This document shows, one piece after another, positions 62,411-64,000 of a stretch of DNA of 64,000 bases (within the stretch, counting starts at the first letter, position 1; each line of letters starts with the position of its first letter). Source of the stretch: Rossellomorea marisflavi (GTDB taxonomy: Bacteria > Bacillota > Bacilli > Bacillales > Bacillaceae_B); assembly GCA_003667865.1 (NCBI GenBank), contig CP033051.1, positions 1,695,501-1,759,500 of the forward strand, read 5' to 3'. The notes under the pieces are model-generated. The model was given only the letters and a program-made list of their open reading frames with translations, was not told where the DNA came from and made no database searches. Made by a program: the position numbers and the translations under genes.

Positions 62411-62637
62411 TATGGGTTTAGTGATTTATTGGTAACAAGAAAGTACCGAAACCAATAGCGAAACTCATCAAATAATGGTCGGTGATCTTCGAAAGAAAAG
62501 GTGTCAAAGAAATCCTCTAGTGTTTCTGTTTCAATATTGTCGAGCAAACCTGTAACATAGATGGGTGTTTTAAAGCGGTTGTATAGGTCACTATAGCCGT
62601 AGAAGGAAAATAAATCCTCAATTTGACGCTCATTCAT
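62380..62637 (-). CDS. Small acidic protein of unknown function
   Basis: 85 aa, rich in Phe, Tyr and Asp/Glu (ETLEDFFDTFSFEDHRPLFDEFRYWFRYF). GGAGTGAG before ATG 62637. No motif recognised. Confidence 0.65.
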   Translation of the reverse strand: MNERQIEDLFSFYGYSDLYNRFKTPIYVTGLLDNIETETLEDFFDTFSFEDHRPLFDEFRYWFRYFLVTNKSLNPYEESCFIPFR

Positions 62638-62827
62638 CTAGCTCACTCCTTTACCTCTATTTTTTCTACTATATAGAAAATCATTCATGATTCGTTATTT
62701 TATGAACAAGATGACAGGTTGGTTTGTGTGTTGTGGTAAGGAGGTGTTGGTTTTGCTTCTGAGAAATGGTTATATCTAGTAAGACATACCGTTTTGAGAG
62801 TATAGATTTGAGTTCGAAATAATCATT

Positions 62828-62864
62828 AAAAAATTCCTCAGAACTTAAGAGTCCGAGGAATTGT
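62828..62864 (-). terminator. Terminator overlapping the end of the sortase gene
   Basis: Minus-strand AATTCCTCGGACTC / AGTTCTGAGGAATT followed by TTTTTT; the stem includes the last codons of the sortase gene. Confidence 0.85.
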
Positions 62865-63534
62865 TAGAGACATTATTAGAATTGCTTGAAACTAGCTCAG
62901 TATAAACAACCAATCGTTTATCGTAATTTCTTGTTTCCTTATCAAAAGTTCCTGTGCAAGTGATTAAATTTAACGAACTACTGTGGGAATATCCGAAAAT
63001 CTCTTTTAAAGGTGCCTGATCCCAAGGATATTCTTCCTGATGAATTACTTTGAATGTGAGCTCTTTTCCATCCTTATCTCTTAAAATAATTTCGTCACCA
63101 ACTGCAAGCTTATTCAAATCATAGAAAACGGCTGGTCCGTTACGACTATCAACATGCCCACCAATGACAGCACTTCCGGGCTCGCCAGGCCTATATCCTT
63201 TTTCATACCAGCCGACATGGTCAAAGCCTTCTGTAACATTCATTTCACCATTTTCTTTAAGCCCAACATGTTCAACTGTTGTTTCTAATGCGATGCTTGG
63301 AATGGAAAGTGACACAGGAATGATGCCTTCTCGAGTATCTTTTATAATGCTAGTAGCATAAGGAGATGGAGTAGTATTCGTAGTAGGAGGAGTAGGGCGT
63401 TCGGTCTTTTCTATTTCTTGTATAGAAGTAGTAGATTGTGTATTTTCATCAATTTTAACTGATTCTTGCATATTACAGGCAGAAATAGATAAGAGTACAA
63501 GCACCATGATTGCTAGTCTCATAATATAGCTCAT
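62845..63534 (-). CDS. Class F-like sortase, lipoprotein-type leader
   Basis: 229 aa. A signal peptide ends in a lipobox-like LSISACN; a Thr/Pro-rich linker follows, then the sortase domain from about residue 75. Catalytic His in GGHVDSRNG, Cys in LITCTGTFD and Arg in KRLVVYTEL. It should join a sorted protein to the cell wall. The start is ATG 63534 (AAAGGAG upstream). The gene just upstream on the same strand encodes a protein with a sorting signal, its probable substrate. Confidence 0.88.
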   Translation of the reverse strand: MSYIMRLAIMVLVLLSISACNMQESVKIDENTQSTTSIQEIEKTERPTPPTTNTTPSPYATSIIKDTREGIIPVSLSIPSIALETTVEHVGLKENGEMNVTEGFDHVGWYEKGYRPGEPGSAVIGGHVDSRNGPAVFYDLNKLAVGDEIILRDKDGKELTFKVIHQEEYPWDQAPLKEIFGYSHSSSLNLITCTGTFDKETRNYDKRLVVYTELVSSNSNNVSNNSSDS

Positions 63535-63563
63535 GTAAGTTACTCCTTTCATCTTTATATAGT

Positions 63564-63605
63564 TGGGCTGACCCATAGCTTACAGGTCAGCCCCTTTTTA
63601 TTTAG
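63564..63605 (+). other. Strong hairpin between the wall-protein gene and the sortase gene
   Basis: TGGGCTGACC / GGTCAGCCC stem. The T run (CCTTTTTATTT) lies on the plus-strand side, so as a terminator it faces away from both minus-strand genes; for them it is an intercistronic stem that may aid mRNA stability. Confidence 0.6.
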
Positions 63606-63637
63606 CTTCGTTCTATTTGAATAGTCTTTTTATAGAC

Positions 63638-64000
63638 CTATTTTGCTGCAAGTTTTTTCTTAAGTATTAGAACAGAAGCTCCAGCGATTACAAATAGAGA
63701 TGCTAAGATCGAATAGAGTGGAAGCTCTGAGTGATTTGCATCGGCTGTCCCACCCATTCCTGTGTTTGGCATTTGAGTTGGCATAGTTGAAGCAAATTTG
63801 TCCGGGAACTGAGCAACAAATGCTCCAGATAATCCTTTTGCTGGTGCTAGCATATGTTTATACGCTTCTCGAGCTTGATTGTATGCTTCCTCATAGTTTC
63901 CAGCAGCGTAGCTATCAAATGCTCCTGTTAATTGATTTACGTGCATTTGTAAGCCTTCTGCTAGACCATCTGCTGCTAGTCGTTCTTCTGTTGCTGTTTC
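63638..64000 (-). CDS. C-terminus of a sortase-anchored surface protein (partial)
   Basis: The reading frame is open to the window edge (121 codons seen, start outside). The end has a variant sorting signal MPNTGMGG, a 20-residue hydrophobic helix (SILASLFVIAGASVLIL) and the KKK tail. Before it comes an Ala/Tyr/Glu-rich helical part (YAAGNYEEAYNQAREAYKHM). Proteins of this kind are linked to the wall by a dedicated sortase, here encoded next to it. The N-terminal function cannot be seen. Confidence 0.85.
   Translation of the reverse strand, partial: ETATEERLAADGLAEGLQMHVNQLTGAFDSYAAGNYEEAYNQAREAYKHMLAPAKGLSGAFVAQFPDKFASTMPTQMPNTGMGGTADANHSELPLYSILASLFVIAGASVLILKKKLAAK

Overview
The window looks like the chromosome of a Bacillaceae endospore former. 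It is AT-rich, its genes carry strong AGGAGG-type ribosome binding sites, and T-box leaders precede two tRNA synthetase genes. It also has a KinB-like kinase, a spore-protein-like small gene, a lia cell-envelope stress operon, a bacterial nitric oxide synthase and a thioredoxin-type arsenate reductase. There are no rRNA or tRNA genes, no CRISPR array and no convincing prophage. Species cannot be called from sequence alone.

Layout. 1-1200: the end of a chemotaxis receptor gene, then about 1 kb of tandem repeats built on a 21-bp period. 1202-3510: a short threonyl-tRNA synthetase lacking the TGS and editing domains, behind three tandem T-box riboswitches and a clear promoter. 3586-7583: an IS4-family element (9-bp target duplication) whose transposase is split by a complete IS21-family element (6-bp duplication). 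7583-18627: housekeeping and metabolic genes, including a KinB-like kinase, class I lysyl-tRNA synthetase (lysK) with its own T-box, kynU-kynB and an N-acetylglucosamine-type PTS permease with a partner enzyme. 18700-18990: a second copy of the 21-bp heptad repeat. 19284-26127: a lipid-linked sugar flippase, a CPA1 antiporter, an SASP-like gene, an M3 peptidase and an amidase. 27377-31205: liaI-liaH-liaF-liaS-liaR, with a dispersed palindromic repeat where liaG usually lies. 31344-40458: redox and small housekeeping genes, among them a two-haem cytochrome c protein. 40488-44343: two divergent metalloid units. One is marR - ArsP-like permease - a 50-aa protein with four Cys-Cys pairs, with matching palindromes before marR and before the permease. 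The other is arsR-arsB-arsC. 44820-57442: membrane proteins, an SgrR-like regulator with an MFS exporter, an ECF-type sigma factor followed directly by a ClpP paralogue, a carbonic anhydrase and an EamA transporter. 57461-59769: an ABC-F ATPase behind a 40-codon upstream ORF and two terminator-like hairpins. 60197-64000: a renalase-like flavoprotein, nos, a class F-like sortase and the C-terminus of a wall-anchored protein.

Between the genes is an unusually rich set of dispersed repeats. (A) CACAAGTTT cores every 21 bp, partly organised as near-identical 26-27 codon ORFs of lysine-rich heptads. (B) GTCGTTT cores every 21 bp exactly. (C) AAGGTACT...GTCCGC sites in both orientations. (D) a 12-mer AGGGACGGACCT found in terminators, gene ends and one reading frame. 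(E) 120-280 bp palindromic elements, one of which contains another repeat (F).

Next to several D and E copies, coding sequence has almost only A/C (or only G/T) at third codon positions. The preference follows the DNA strand, not the coding strand. This is the most unexpected signal in the window. The Cys-pair protein with its MarR/ArsP partners and the heptad micro-ORFs are the best candidates for undescribed gene systems.
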